Source of the DNA: SFDP01 sp051653625
GTDB lineage: Bacteria > Bacillota > Clostridia > Lachnospirales > Lachnospiraceae
Assembly (NCBI GenBank): GCA_051653625.1
Contig: JBOFWM010000105.1
Location: forward strand, 1-33,910
Direction: 5' to 3'
DNA: 33,910 bases
Below the pieces are notes generated by a model. That model was not told the origin of the DNA. It made no database searches and saw only the letters and a program-made list of their open reading frames with translations. Below, piece by piece: positions 1 to 8,356 of the stretch; position 1 is the stretch's first letter; each line of letters starts with the position of its first letter. Position numbers and translations under genes: made by a program.

Positions 1-167
1 ACATATACTGTTCCAATAAGATTTAATACTCTATTTTTTGTAACATTCATTAATCCAAAAATCATTCCTATTATCATTGCAAAAAACAAAGATAATAATG
101 TTAGTAAAATTGTTTTTCCTAATGCTCCTAAAAGCATCGACCAATATGTTTCTATAATTGTTATCAT
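1..167 (-). CDS. Amino-acid ABC transporter permease, N-terminal part (cut by window edge)
   Basis: About 55 codons are visible. The ATG at 167 follows a good ribosome binding site (AGGAG, about 7 bases upstream). The protein begins MITIIETYWSMLLGALGKT and continues with a hydrophobic segment, then a short loop ending near NVTKNRVLNL. This is the usual N-terminus of HisM/GlnP-type permeases of the polar amino-acid uptake family, which form the membrane channel of an ABC importer. The gene lies directly downstream of a matching binding lipoprotein on the same strand, so both probably belong to one importer. A terminator and a 12-bp inverted repeat lie between them, so the permease is probably made at a lower level or from its own promoter. 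The rest of the gene, and probably the ATPase, lies outside the window. Confidence 0.85.
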   Translation of the reverse strand, partial: MITIIETYWSMLLGALGKTILLTLLSLFFAMIIGMIFGLMNVTKNRVLNLIGTVY

Positions 168-193
168 TTTTCTTCTCCTTTTTCTATGTTTAA

Positions 194-272
194 ATAAGTA
201 ATTGCGAAACTCACTAGAATAAACACTTTACATTCTTATATAGTTTATACACTAAGTCTTGCAATTACTTAT
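194..272 (-). promoter_or_regulatory. 12-bp perfect inverted repeat around a possible promoter of the permease gene
   Basis: The arms are ATAAGTAATTGC at 194-205 and its exact reverse complement at 261-272, separated by 55 bases. On the minus strand a possible promoter, TTGCAA-N16-TATATA (-35 at 259-264, -10 at 237-242), has its -35 box in one arm. The other arm falls between the expected start site and the permease ribosome binding site. The arms could be operator sites for a looping repressor or, if the message is made from further upstream, could pair in RNA. No known riboswitch fits. Confidence 0.45.
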
Positions 273-294
273 CTATTTTTTAATTTTCATACTG

Positions 295-324
295 AAAAAG
301 GTGGGACATATTCTCCCACCTTTT
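295..324 (-). terminator. Rho-independent terminator after the binding-protein gene
   Basis: Arms GGTGGGA (300-306) and TCCCACC (314-320) close a 7-base loop. The stem is extended by A-T pairs and followed on the minus strand by a short T tract. It lies 7 bases after the binding-protein stop codon and before the permease, as expected for partial termination that keeps binding protein in excess over membrane subunits. Confidence 0.85.
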
Positions 325-331
325 AAATTTC

Positions 332-1147
332 CTAAAGATATTTATCTAATATTTCTTGATAAGTACCATTTTCAATTATATTTGCAAGTCCTGCATTAAA
401 CATTTCTAATAATTCCGCATTCTCTTCATTCATAATAGCAAAACCATAAGGTGCTGGTTCACCTTCCATTCCTTCTGGAATTTTAAGCTTTAATTCTCCT
501 TCTTTAATAGAAGAAGCCATGATCGGTGTATCTTCAACACCAGCTACACTATTTCCATTGATTACTGCTAAATACATTGTAGGAGAATCTTCATACACTG
601 TAACTTCAAATCCATACTGTTCTTTTAAGCTATTTGCCCACTCAGCTCCTGCTGTACCATTTTTTACTGCTACATTTGCTCCTGCTAAATCTTCAAAGCT
701 TGAAATATCACTATCTTCTCCAACAAAAAATGTTTGAGTAGCTGTGTAATATCCTTCTGAGAAAATCCATCCCGAATCAATACGTTCTTGTTTAATAGAT
801 GCTCCTGCAATAAGTCCATCCGCTTGTCCTACTTGAACTGCTGCTAAAGCTCCATCCCATCCTAAAATTTGTAATTCATATTCAAATCCTTGGTCTGCTG
901 CAATTGCTGCTAAAATATCTACATCAATACCTACAAATTCCCCTGATTCATTTGTATATTCAAATGGTTTAAATGTTGTATCTGTTGCAATTTTCCAAAC
1001 TTTTCCATTTGTTGATACAACCTCTTTTGTTGCATCTTCTTGTACAACTGTTTCTTTTACATCTTGTGTAGTGGATGATGAACCACATCCTGCAAGTACA
1101 CCTGCAAACATAGCTGTACATGCTAAAGCTGCTATTAATTTTTTCAT
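332..1147 (-). CDS. Amino-acid ABC transporter substrate-binding lipoprotein
   Basis: A 271-residue protein with a lipoprotein signal peptide: positive start MKK, hydrophobic stretch and lipobox LAGC with Cys21 as the lipidated residue. After a Thr/Glu-rich linker to about residue 48 comes a family 3 periplasmic-type binding domain. It shows the opening KIATDTTFKPFEY, the FVGIDVDI strand, the domain crossover near GADGLIAGASIKQER-like sequence and the typical end EILDKYL. Such proteins capture polar amino acids outside the membrane for an ABC importer; the permease start is just downstream. The exact amino acid cannot be told. The ATG at 1147 has a strong AGGAGG-type site. A perfect-consensus sigma-A promoter lies 48 bases upstream, so high expression is likely. 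Confidence 0.9.
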   Translation of the reverse strand: MKKLIAALACTAMFAGVLAGCGSSSTTQDVKETVVQEDATKEVVSTNGKVWKIATDTTFKPFEYTNESGEFVGIDVDILAAIAADQGFEYELQILGWDGALAAVQVGQADGLIAGASIKQERIDSGWIFSEGYYTATQTFFVGEDSDISSFEDLAGANVAVKNGTAGAEWANSLKEQYGFEVTVYEDSPTMYLAVINGNSVAGVEDTPIMASSIKEGELKLKIPEGMEGEPAPYGFAIMNEENAELLEMFNAGLANIIENGTYQEILDKYL

Positions 1148-1194
1148 TTTCTTCCTCCTTCTATCATGAATCTTCTTCTAAAACTCATTTGCAA

Positions 1195-1223
1195 ATTATA
1201 GTAAAATGCCTCTCTCTTGTCAA
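1195..1223 (-). promoter_or_regulatory. Perfect-consensus sigma-A promoter of the binding-protein gene
   Basis: On the minus strand TTGACA (1218-1223), a 17-base spacer and TATAAT (1195-1200) match the sigma-A consensus at every position. Transcription should start near 1188, giving an untranslated leader of about 41 bases with no room for a riboswitch. Confidence 0.9.
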
Positions 1224-1247
1224 GTACGCACCAATACATTTCTCTTG

Positions 1248-2015
1248 TTATTGTATTTTCATATTTGCTGTATCACCATCAAATCTTGCTTTTAATACAA
1301 TTGAATTTAATTCTTCTACTACTTCATCTTTTACTTCAAATACTAAAACTAACTCTAATGTTTCTTGCGCTGCAACCTCTTCTTTTATTGTCAATAAATC
1401 ATCAACAAGTAATGTATTTTGTGCATTGCTTGAATTCACACCATTTATTATAACATTAAAACTTGCCTTTTTATGCATCATATCTATTTGACTTGCTTCA
1501 GCTTGAGTATTCGTTACTAAAAACTTTGCAACCAAAAATTGGTTCCCTTCTGTAGCATCCATTGCAAACAAGATATCTTCATTCTCATTGTTTGGATAAG
1601 ACTTTGTAACGGTATATCCATTTGCCAAAATAGTAAACCCTTCTATTCCAAAGAAATTGGCCAAATTACTTTCATACGTTTCCTCTACTACCTTACTACT
1701 TGTATCATCTGTTGATGTTGATGTCGAAGTGGATGTTGAAGCGGTACTTTTCCCTTGGCTTGCTAAATATTCTTCTCTTGCTCTTATTCTTTTTTCTTCC
1801 TGAGCTCTTGCCGCAGCCTCTTTTTCTTCTAATAAAAGCAACTCATTTTCATCCAATAATCTACTTTCACTTTTAGAATCATATTCAATAAACAAACTTG
1901 CTATATATTCAGAAATCATTGCACTTTCTTCACTTGTTAAATCAACAGTATTTACACTACATCCACTTAAAACAAATGAAAAAGTAAATATTGTAAATAA
2001 AATTTTTATTTTCAT
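1248..2015 (-). CDS. Putative lipoprotein with Ser/Thr repeat linker and C-terminal beta-sandwich-like domain
   Basis: The ATG at 2015 is preferred over a GTG at 2024, because the AAGGGG ribosome binding site overlaps the GTG and sits about 8 bases before the ATG. This gives 255 residues. The signal peptide ends in a lipobox (VLSGC). Next come a charged Glu/Arg/Ala-rich segment likely to form a coiled coil and a low-complexity linker of alternating Ser and Thr. The C-terminal half, from about residue 115, resembles the extracellular Ig-like domains of DUF4352/DUF5067-type lipoproteins: a conserved 'FLVAKFLVTN' strand and a late 'LVLVFEV' strand. No enzyme motif is visible. It has its own promoter overlapping the end of the histidine kinase gene, so it can be expressed separately. 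A surface or sensing role beside the kinase is possible but not shown. Confidence 0.75.
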   Translation of the reverse strand: MKIKILFTIFTFSFVLSGCSVNTVDLTSEESAMISEYIASLFIEYDSKSESRLLDENELLLLEEKEAAARAQEEKRIRAREEYLASQGKSTASTSTSTSTSTDDTSSKVVEETYESNLANFFGIEGFTILANGYTVTKSYPNNENEDILFAMDATEGNQFLVAKFLVTNTQAEASQIDMMHKKASFNVIINGVNSSNAQNTLLVDDLLTIKEEVAAQETLELVLVFEVKDEVVEELNSIVLKARFDGDTANMKIQ

Positions 2016-2044
2016 TTTAAACACCCCTTTTATATAATAGGGTT

Positions 2045-2073
2045 ATCATACCATTTTTTTTTATTTTTTTCAA
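2045..2073 (-). promoter_or_regulatory. Sigma-A promoter of the 1248-2015 lipoprotein gene
   Basis: On the minus strand TTGAAA (2068-2073), a 17-base A-rich spacer and TATGAT (2045-2050). The -35 box overlaps the stop region of the histidine kinase gene. Confidence 0.7.
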
Positions 2074-3545
2074 GAATTGCATTCTACTTCTTCTAATTCA
2101 AACCAAAAAGCCACACCATTATCATAATTATCTACACCAAATTTTTGGTTCATCGTTTCCATAATTGCTTTTACAATGGATAACCCAATTCCACTCCCTC
2201 CATATGCTCTCGTTCTTGCCTTGTCAACTTTATAAAATTTATCCCACACATGGCACAAACTTTCCTCTGGGATATTTTCACCCGTATTAAATACAACAAC
2301 TCTAACTTTACCATCGAAATGTTCATATTTAATATCAATTACTTTTTCTTTTGCGCAGTGATTAATTGCATTTGTAAAATAATTCATAAACACTTCTTCT
2401 ACTTTGAATTCATCTCCCCATACATAAATTGGCTCTTCTGTATGATGTCTTAGCGAGATATTTTGTTGTTTTAATAAAATTTCTGCTGTTTGTAAATAGT
2501 TTTTTATTAACACAACAAGATCAAACCGTTCCATTGCTACCACATCTGTTCCGTATTCTAAATGATTTAAGGTAAGTAATTTTTTTACCATTTGATTCAT
2601 TTTTGAAGCTTCATCTATAATAACACTACAATAAAATTCTTTACTTTCCTCATCCTCATTGATCCCATCCTTTAATCCTTCCGCATATCCTTGTATTAAT
2701 GCAATCGGCGTCTTCAGCTCATGTGATACATCCGATAAGAATTCTTTTCTCATCTGTTCTTCTTTTGTTTTTCTTTGTATATCTTTTAATAATTCATTAT
2801 TTACTGTTTTTAATTCTGAAATTGTATTTTTCAATGATTCCGACATCGTGTTAATATTTTCACCCAGTAACGCAATTTCAGTTTTACTATTCCCTTGATA
2901 TTTTACACTAAAATCTAATTTTGCTACACTTTGCGAGATACTTGCTAATTCTAAAATCGGTTTGGTAAATTTCTTTGATACAACCCAAGCTATAAGTCCA
3001 CTAAGTATCGTTGCAAACAAAGCAATATATGCTAAAAATTGATTTGAAATTTTCACACTATCTTTTATACTTTGAAGTGCCGTCCGAATCATAAAAGAAT
3101 TTCCATTATCAAGTACGCCCCAAAGTTCTAAATTTTCTTGTTCTGATCTTGGGTCTTTTATAATTTGCATTTTATATTGACTAGTATCTAATATTAAGTC
3201 ATTATCACTTCTTCGTAAAAACATATTATCCCATAATTGTATTTTTGCATTTTCCGAATCATTTCCAGATGACTGAATAATACTTGAATTCATATCAATT
3301 ACTAAAACATTAATATTATAACGATTACAAATTTCTTGTAATTCTTGATCAAATTTCGCTGTCGTAATTTCTCCTGCGCTCACTGCTTCATTTAACACAT
3401 TATAAGATTCTAATAGTACACTTTTCTTTTGTTCTAAATAATATTTTTCCAGGAATAAATTATTTAAAATCCAACACAATCCTATAATAAATATCATTAA
3501 ACACATACCTATAATTGTAACTTGTCTACGAATTGAATATTTCAT
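2070..3545 (-). CDS. Membrane sensor histidine kinase
   Basis: A 491-residue two-component sensor. A first membrane segment (about 10-32) and a second (about 170-190) frame an extracellular sensor domain of roughly 135 residues. A HAMP linker follows (about 190-245, with KPI near 195), then a coiled coil. The dimerisation helix carries the phospho-accepting His275 in SHELKTP. The ATP-binding domain shows an N box (NYFTNAINHC), a G1-like region (VVVFNTGENIP), an F box (WDKFYK) and a G2 box (GGSGIGLSIV). There is no PAS domain. The response regulator is not next door: the closest one is at 10760-11434, on the same strand and upstream in transcription order. The gene follows the acyltransferase gene by 21 bases and is probably co-transcribed with it. 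The signal sensed is unknown. Confidence 0.93.
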   Translation of the reverse strand: MKYSIRRQVTIIGMCLMIFIIGLCWILNNLFLEKYYLEQKKSVLLESYNVLNEAVSAGEITTAKFDQELQEICNRYNINVLVIDMNSSIIQSSGNDSENAKIQLWDNMFLRRSDNDLILDTSQYKMQIIKDPRSEQENLELWGVLDNGNSFMIRTALQSIKDSVKISNQFLAYIALFATILSGLIAWVVSKKFTKPILELASISQSVAKLDFSVKYQGNSKTEIALLGENINTMSESLKNTISELKTVNNELLKDIQRKTKEEQMRKEFLSDVSHELKTPIALIQGYAEGLKDGINEDEESKEFYCSVIIDEASKMNQMVKKLLTLNHLEYGTDVVAMERFDLVVLIKNYLQTAEILLKQQNISLRHHTEEPIYVWGDEFKVEEVFMNYFTNAINHCAKEKVIDIKYEHFDGKVRVVVFNTGENIPEESLCHVWDKFYKVDKARTRAYGGSGIGLSIVKAIMETMNQKFGVDNYDNGVAFWFELEEVECNS

Positions 3546-3566
3546 AATCCCTCACTTTCTAGCTCT

Positions 3567-4322
3567 TTATCTAAAATATAAAAATAATAAAAGATAAATA
3601 ATTGGCTGATGTAGTATATATATAGGAAGAGAATGTTTTCCAAACCATTCTAATACATTGTTTCGAATTGGTATTTTATTTATCATTTCACCCACATAAT
3701 TCACCTTATTTAAATAAAACCCAGTGAGATAAAGAAAAAACCATGGAAGAACTGCAAAATAGTCGGTAGAATAAAATCCATAAAATGGAAATCCAAAAAA
3801 AGCAGAGCTATATCCATTATATAAAATAGCTGGTATTGTAAAAAACTTATATTCTAAGAATCCAATTCCACCATTATTAATCCCATAAAAAACAAAAAAT
3901 AAAAAAAGAGCAAAAAATAGTCCTATTTTTGCATTCATCTTTATAAAAAATTTCTTCGTAAAAGAAAGGATGAGCATTGCTGCTCCTAGAAATGTCAATA
4001 TTCCAAACACTACTCGATTTGCAGGCATAAAAATCATTGTAACAAGCGTCAGTAATAGTCCAAACAAAGTAAGCATAACACCTCTTTTTATTGGTTTTTT
4101 ACTATAGGAAAAACAATACCCAGATAAGAGGATAAAACTCCAGCAAATACTTTGTTGATAGAAAAATCCTAATTTCCCTTGATACCATGCAATAGTTACT
4201 CCAAAGATATAAACAATATCCCAAATAGCATGATATAGAATCATATTTAAAAGGGTAATTCCCCTAAAACAATCAAGAAAAGAATTTCTATTTTTATTAT
4301 TTTTTTTATTACTACTATTCAA
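3567..4322 (-). CDS. Multi-pass membrane acyltransferase-like protein (heparan-alpha-glucosaminide N-acetyltransferase catalytic domain / DUF1624 type)
   Basis: A 251-residue protein with about seven hydrophobic segments. The N-terminal motif FLDCFRGITLLNMILYHAIWD matches the start of DUF1624/HGSNAT-type acyltransferases (D-x-x-RG followed by a His in the first membrane helix). The C-terminal KHSLPIYILHQPI motif is also typical of membrane acyltransferases. Family members move acyl groups across or onto sugars at the membrane; the substrate here is unknown. The start is probably TTG at 4322: an in-frame stop lies four codons upstream and the next ATG falls inside the conserved motif. A GGGGAG site lies upstream at rather long spacing. 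It probably heads a transcript running into the histidine kinase gene. Confidence 0.75.
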   Translation of the reverse strand: MNSSNKKNNKNRNSFLDCFRGITLLNMILYHAIWDIVYIFGVTIAWYQGKLGFFYQQSICWSFILLSGYCFSYSKKPIKRGVMLTLFGLLLTLVTMIFMPANRVVFGILTFLGAAMLILSFTKKFFIKMNAKIGLFFALFLFFVFYGINNGGIGFLEYKFFTIPAILYNGYSSAFFGFPFYGFYSTDYFAVLPWFFLYLTGFYLNKVNYVGEMINKIPIRNNVLEWFGKHSLPIYILHQPIIYLLLFLYFR

Positions 4323-4367
4323 GATACTTACCTACTCCCCTTAAATTTTCTATTTTATCATTCTAAT

Positions 4368-4396
4368 TGATAAAATTCATAATTACAATCCATTTC
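4368..4396 (-). promoter_or_regulatory. Probable sigma-A promoter of the acyltransferase-kinase transcript
   Basis: On the minus strand a TTGTAA -35 box, a 17-base spacer and a TAGAAT -10 box lie about 50 bases upstream of the TTG start at 4322. The coordinates are approximate to a few bases. It is the only good promoter match between the ABC-operon terminator and this gene. Confidence 0.55.
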
Positions 4397-4429
4397 ACTT
4401 AATTTTCATAACTCTGATTTCACTAAATA

Positions 4430-4461
4430 AAGGCTAATTAGAGAATTCTCTAACTAGCCTT
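4430..4461 (-). terminator. Terminator at the end of the ABC-glycerophosphodiesterase operon
   Basis: Arms AAGGCTAATTAGAGA (4430-4444) and TCTCTAACTAGCCTT (4447-4461) pair except for one mismatch and fold around GAGAATTCTC. T-rich sequence follows on both strands. It lies 29 bases past the last operon gene. Confidence 0.8.
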
Positions 4462-4490
4462 ATTTTTATAACTTTTTTAATCTTAATTCA

Positions 4491-5324
4491 TTATCCTTCC
4501 CACTGTTCTTTTTTCATATTCGCATAAATATATACGACTGCTGAAACGCAAGACAATAGAAAAATTATCATGGATAACGCTGCTGCCTTTTCATATCTCA
4601 TATTATTAAATAATTTGTATAAGGATACCCCTAACATCTGTGGTGAATTTTCTCCTATTAAATACGGTGTTGTAAAAGATCCAATATTACCCATCAATAC
4701 AAATGTTGATGCTACCAAAATATCTTTAAAAGTAAGTGGCAAAATCATAGAACGTAAAATTTTCATTTTTGAAGCACCTACATCCCTTGCTGCTTCAATT
4801 GTGGATGTTTGGATTGCTGAAAGTGCTGAAAGAAGTAACATTGTTGCAAACGGAATATTAAACCATAAATTCATTACAATAATTCCCGAATCATTATACA
4901 TTAGCCCTAATTCCCAATTTGCTCCAAACACTCTTCCAATACGATTAATTAGACCAGAATCTCTAATTACAGTTATCATTCCATTAACTGCAACTAATCC
5001 TGGAACAAAACGTGGCATTAAATATAATTTTTCTATTATCTTACTAACCTTTGTATTTACAAATCTAAGATATAATGCTAAAAAATAGGAAATACTAATT
5101 GCAAGAACAAGAGTAATTACAACAATTTTTAATGTATAAAATAAATTATCACGTTGTAATTTATTTTGAAAAAAATACAAATAATTGTCTAGTCCATAAC
5201 CACCCGTCTCTAATTCAAAACTTCTTACAAGAGAAGTAATAATGGGATAAAAAACCACTACCACCAATAAAAGCATTGAAGGTAACACCATAATATATGG
5301 TAAAAATTTCTTTTTTAAAGCCAT
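4491..5324 (-). CDS. ABC transporter permease (PotB/CysU-like), last gene of the operon
   Basis: A 277-residue inner-membrane protein with six predicted membrane segments. The EAA loop, IEAARDVGASKMKILRSMILPL near residues 175-196, contacts the ATPase. The fold belongs to the spermidine/thiamine/iron/phosphonate-type importers rather than the sugar importers. It follows the binding-protein gene by 19 bases and has a clear AAGGAG site before the ATG at 5324. With the permease at 7524-8351 it would form the channel. The terminator at 4430-4461 ends the operon. Confidence 0.9.
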   Translation of the reverse strand: MALKKKFLPYIMVLPSMLLLVVVVFYPIITSLVRSFELETGGYGLDNYLYFFQNKLQRDNLFYTLKIVVITLVLAISISYFLALYLRFVNTKVSKIIEKLYLMPRFVPGLVAVNGMITVIRDSGLINRIGRVFGANWELGLMYNDSGIIVMNLWFNIPFATMLLLSALSAIQTSTIEAARDVGASKMKILRSMILPLTFKDILVASTFVLMGNIGSFTTPYLIGENSPQMLGVSLYKLFNNMRYEKAAALSMIIFLLSCVSAVVYIYANMKKEQWEG

Positions 5325-5343
5325 GCTTTTCTCCTTAAGATTA

Positions 5344-6486
5344 CTAATCTAATGTTGCTATTTCTGCATCCCATTTTTCATTTAATTTACTTGATAATTC
5401 GCCTAAAGAACTTAAACGAAATGCACTAACATCTAATCCATCAATTGTAGAGATTAACTCTTGGTCTAGTAGACTAAAATCAATAACTGGAATTGCAGCT
5501 TGTAAATCAAGTGCAATATTTTGCGCTTCAGAACTTAACATGTAATTAATCCATGCCAAGGCACCTTCACTATTTGAACCAATAGATGGTATAGCAAAAC
5601 CTGCCGTATTCCCTGTAAGTGAAGGATCAATTTGAACAAATTGTACTGTTTCAGGCAATGTTCCTGCTTTAATTTGTGTAATGATTTGATCTGCCCATGC
5701 TGGAATTATATCTACTTCTTGGCTTGCTAATAAATCAATTGTTCCTTGATTTTTATTTGGATATATCACTTTTCCAGAAGATGTGTACATATAAGGATGT
5801 AATTCTTTTAACACCGCAAATCCTTCATCCCAAGAGGAAGTCCATGCCTCATCATTTGATGTCAAAGCTTCTTCTGGCATAAGGTTATATATTGTTGTTA
5901 CTACAAATGCCGAGCCTGCACCACCTGAATCTGGTGTGTTATATGCAAAACGTCCTGGATTTTCTTTTATCCATTGATGTAATTCTTCTTCCGTTTTAGG
6001 AAAGCTTGAAACTCTTGTAGAGTCATAAGCAAATCCAACTGTCGTTCCTCTGTATGGTACAAGTACTTCTTTTGCTACCGTATTTTTTGCCTGTAAATTC
6101 TCTGCATTTGGAAGTTTACTATAATCAATTTCTAACAAAATATCATCTCCACCTTGTGCTTTAAGCCCTGCAATCGTATCCCCACCTAATTCAACAACAT
6201 CATAATCTGTGTTTTCTTGACCTGCTAATTTTGCCGCAATAATTCTGTCTGTTAATCCTTGTGCACCCGTCCCAGATGTAATAAATTCTAATTTTGCTGT
6301 ATAATCCGATTGAATACTATTAAAATTAGTAATTTGTGCTTCTAATTGAACTTTTACATTATCTGAACCTGAAGCCCATACAGTAAACGTCTTATTATTT
6401 GCTTGTGCACTCGATGTGCATCCGATTAAACTCCCAAAACAAACTGTTGCCACTAATACTAATCCTATTAACTTTCTTAATTTCAT
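5344..6486 (-). CDS. ABC transporter substrate-binding lipoprotein (spermidine/iron/phosphonate-type fold)
   Basis: A 380-residue extracellular solute-binding protein. The signal peptide ends in a lipobox (SLIGC) with lipidated Cys23. The mature part begins KTFTVWASGSDNVKVQLEAQI, followed by segments typical of cluster-D/F binding proteins (AAKLAGQENTDYDVVELGG and GTTVGFAYDSTRV). It lies between the ATPase gene and the second permease gene, with an AAGGAG site at good spacing, so it is the receptor of this importer. The substrate cannot be read from sequence. The association with a phosphodiesterase-like enzyme, a PHP hydrolase and a Pho-box-like promoter points to a phosphorus-containing compound. 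That is inference from context. Confidence 0.88.
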   Translation of the reverse strand: MKLRKLIGLVLVATVCFGSLIGCTSSAQANNKTFTVWASGSDNVKVQLEAQITNFNSIQSDYTAKLEFITSGTGAQGLTDRIIAAKLAGQENTDYDVVELGGDTIAGLKAQGGDDILLEIDYSKLPNAENLQAKNTVAKEVLVPYRGTTVGFAYDSTRVSSFPKTEEELHQWIKENPGRFAYNTPDSGGAGSAFVVTTIYNLMPEEALTSNDEAWTSSWDEGFAVLKELHPYMYTSSGKVIYPNKNQGTIDLLASQEVDIIPAWADQIITQIKAGTLPETVQFVQIDPSLTGNTAGFAIPSIGSNSEGALAWINYMLSSEAQNIALDLQAAIPVIDFSLLDQELISTIDGLDVSAFRLSSLGELSSKLNEKWDAEIATLD

Positions 6487-6516
6487 AATTTCTCCTTTTT
6501 CTTATGTTCTTATTTT

Positions 6517-7491
6517 TTATGCACTATATACATATTTTTTATTAAATGTAAGTGAGACTTCATCATGAGCTCTTAAATCATTTGCTGCCTGTCTCGTTAC
6601 ATACATTTTCAATATTCTCATACCAACTTGTACATTTACTTCTACATAATGTCCTAAGACCATAATTGTACGTACAATTCCATTTGCATCTCCTAAATTC
6701 GAACCTTTTTGCATTGTAATGTCTTCTGGCCGTATTGCTGTTGTATGGCCATCATTATCTTCAATAAAATTCATTTCTCCAATAAATGATGCAACATATT
6801 TTGTCTTTGGATTGTCATAAATCTCTGTTGGTGATCCTATTTGTTCAATTTTCCCCTTATTCATAACCACAATTCGATGGGATAATGCCATTGCTTCTTC
6901 TTGATCATGCGTTACAAATATAACGGTAATATTCAATTCTTCTTGTATTCTTTTTAACTCTTCTCTCATTTGTCCACGAATTTTTGCATCTAATGCTGAA
7001 AACGGTTCATCTAAAAGCAATACTGAAGGCTCTAACAATAAAGCTCTAGCTATTGCTACTCTTTGTTGTTGTCCACCGGATAATTGCCCTGGAAATTTAT
7101 TTCCATATCCCTTCATCCCAACCAATTCAAGCATTTTTAATATATTTGTTTCCATTTCCTTTTTTGGTATTTTTCTTATTTTAAGACCAAATGCTAAATT
7201 TTCAAATACAGACATATGTGCCCACAAATTATAACTTTGAAAAACCATTGCTGTTGGTCTTTTTTCTGGTGGTAATTGATGTACTTGATTTCCATCAATT
7301 GTGATTTCTCCATCATTGATGTCTAAAAAACCACCTACTGTACGTAAGATTGTTGACTTTCCACACCCAGATGCGCCTAACATAGTCAATACTTCCCCTT
7401 CATAAACATCAATATTAATATTTTCTACGCCGTCTCCATTATCATATTTTTTTGTCATATTTTTAATTTGTAACTTTATTGGTTTATTCAT
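6517..7491 (-). CDS. ABC transporter ATP-binding protein (PotA/FbpC/UgpC-like) with TOBE domain
   Basis: The ATG at 7491 (protein start MNKPIK) is chosen because GAGG lies about ten bases upstream. An ATG at 7515 would have AAAGGA directly abutting it, too close to work well. This gives 324 residues. All ATPase motifs are present: Walker A GASGCGKST (39-47), Q loop (VFQSYNLW), signature LSGGQQQRVAIARALL, Walker B LLLDEPFSALD and switch His in VTHDQEEAM. The C-terminal 90 residues form a regulatory TOBE-type domain (AIRPEDI). It energises import by the two permeases in the same operon. Family members serve spermidine, iron, thiamine, phosphonate or glycerophosphate uptake, so this protein alone does not define the substrate. 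Confidence 0.92.
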   Translation of the reverse strand: MNKPIKLQIKNMTKKYDNGDGVENINIDVYEGEVLTMLGASGCGKSTILRTVGGFLDINDGEITIDGNQVHQLPPEKRPTAMVFQSYNLWAHMSVFENLAFGLKIRKIPKKEMETNILKMLELVGMKGYGNKFPGQLSGGQQQRVAIARALLLEPSVLLLDEPFSALDAKIRGQMREELKRIQEELNITVIFVTHDQEEAMALSHRIVVMNKGKIEQIGSPTEIYDNPKTKYVASFIGEMNFIEDNDGHTTAIRPEDITMQKGSNLGDANGIVRTIMVLGHYVEVNVQVGMRILKMYVTRQAANDLRAHDEVSLTFNKKYVYSA

Positions 7492-7523
7492 ATTCTCTCT
7501 TTCCTCACTTTTCATTCCTTTAC

Positions 7524-8351
7524 TTATTTCATACTAAATCCCTTACTCAAAACGTCACCTCCAATTATTTTCTTAGCAATTATTAATACTAACATTGTCA
7601 TACTAATTAAAATAACTGAAAGAACTGGACCTGCAGTTGTTGGATATTCCATAATCACACCATATAACGCAACAGGCATTGTTTTGATTTGCGGAAACCC
7701 TACTAACAAAGTTCCTTGTGATTCCTCTAATGATCCTAAGAATGTAAATACCGATGCAACCATAATACCTGGCATAGCTGTCGGAAGTGTAATCTTAAAA
7801 AAAGTATATAATGAACTTGCTCCACAATCTCTTGCTGCTTCTTCTTGTTGCCTATGTACGCTTTTGAATGAGCCCATTGGTATCCAAGTCATAAACATCA
7901 AACTATTTAATACATGAATAATAACTACACCTAAAAGTGTTCCCATCAAATTTAATTTATAAAATATAATACCTATTGAGATATATAGCCCCATTTTAGG
8001 ATACGCATTACAAAGCAAAAAAGAAAAAAGAACAACTTTTTTTCCTTTAAATTCCATTCTTGCGAGTGCATATGCTGTCGGAATACTAATTGCCAAAGAG
8101 ATAAACGTTACTAAAAGCGCTAAACCAAAAGAAGTTACAATTGATTTCACCAAATCATTTTGTCCAAATACAAATTCCCACCATTTAAAGCCAAATTCTT
8201 GTGGAATTACTGCAGGCATTTCATATTTATTTGAAAAAGCTAACATAAATAAATTAAGTAATGGTAAATAAAAAAATAATAGAAATATGGAAAATAAAAT
8301 ATATTCTATAAACCCTTTTTTACCTAATGTATAATATAAACGTTTTACCAT
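7524..8351 (-). CDS. ABC transporter permease (PotC/PhnV-like)
   Basis: A 275-residue inner-membrane protein with six predicted membrane segments. The EAA loop, EEAARDCGASSLYTFFKITLPTAMPGI, lies near residues 168-195. It starts 5 bases after the phosphodiesterase-like gene, with a GAGG site inside the end of that gene, which indicates translation from one message. It is the partner of the permease at 4491-5324, both in the spermidine/iron/phosphonate-type class. Confidence 0.9.
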   Translation of the reverse strand: MVKRLYYTLGKKGFIEYILFSIFLLFFYLPLLNLFMLAFSNKYEMPAVIPQEFGFKWWEFVFGQNDLVKSIVTSFGLALLVTFISLAISIPTAYALARMEFKGKKVVLFSFLLCNAYPKMGLYISIGIIFYKLNLMGTLLGVVIIHVLNSLMFMTWIPMGSFKSVHRQQEEAARDCGASSLYTFFKITLPTAMPGIMVASVFTFLGSLEESQGTLLVGFPQIKTMPVALYGVIMEYPTTAGPVLSVILISMTMLVLIIAKKIIGGDVLSKGFSMK

Positions 8352-8356
8352 TTTTG

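Noticed and set aside
2070..3545. Kinase as the phosphate sensor PhoR
   Set aside because: It has no PAS domain and no link to pst or pho genes in the window; only the family level can be supported.
4570..5088. 172-residue open frame on the plus strand
   Set aside because: It is antisense inside the permease gene, has no ribosome binding site or domain, and the minus-strand protein has clear family motifs.
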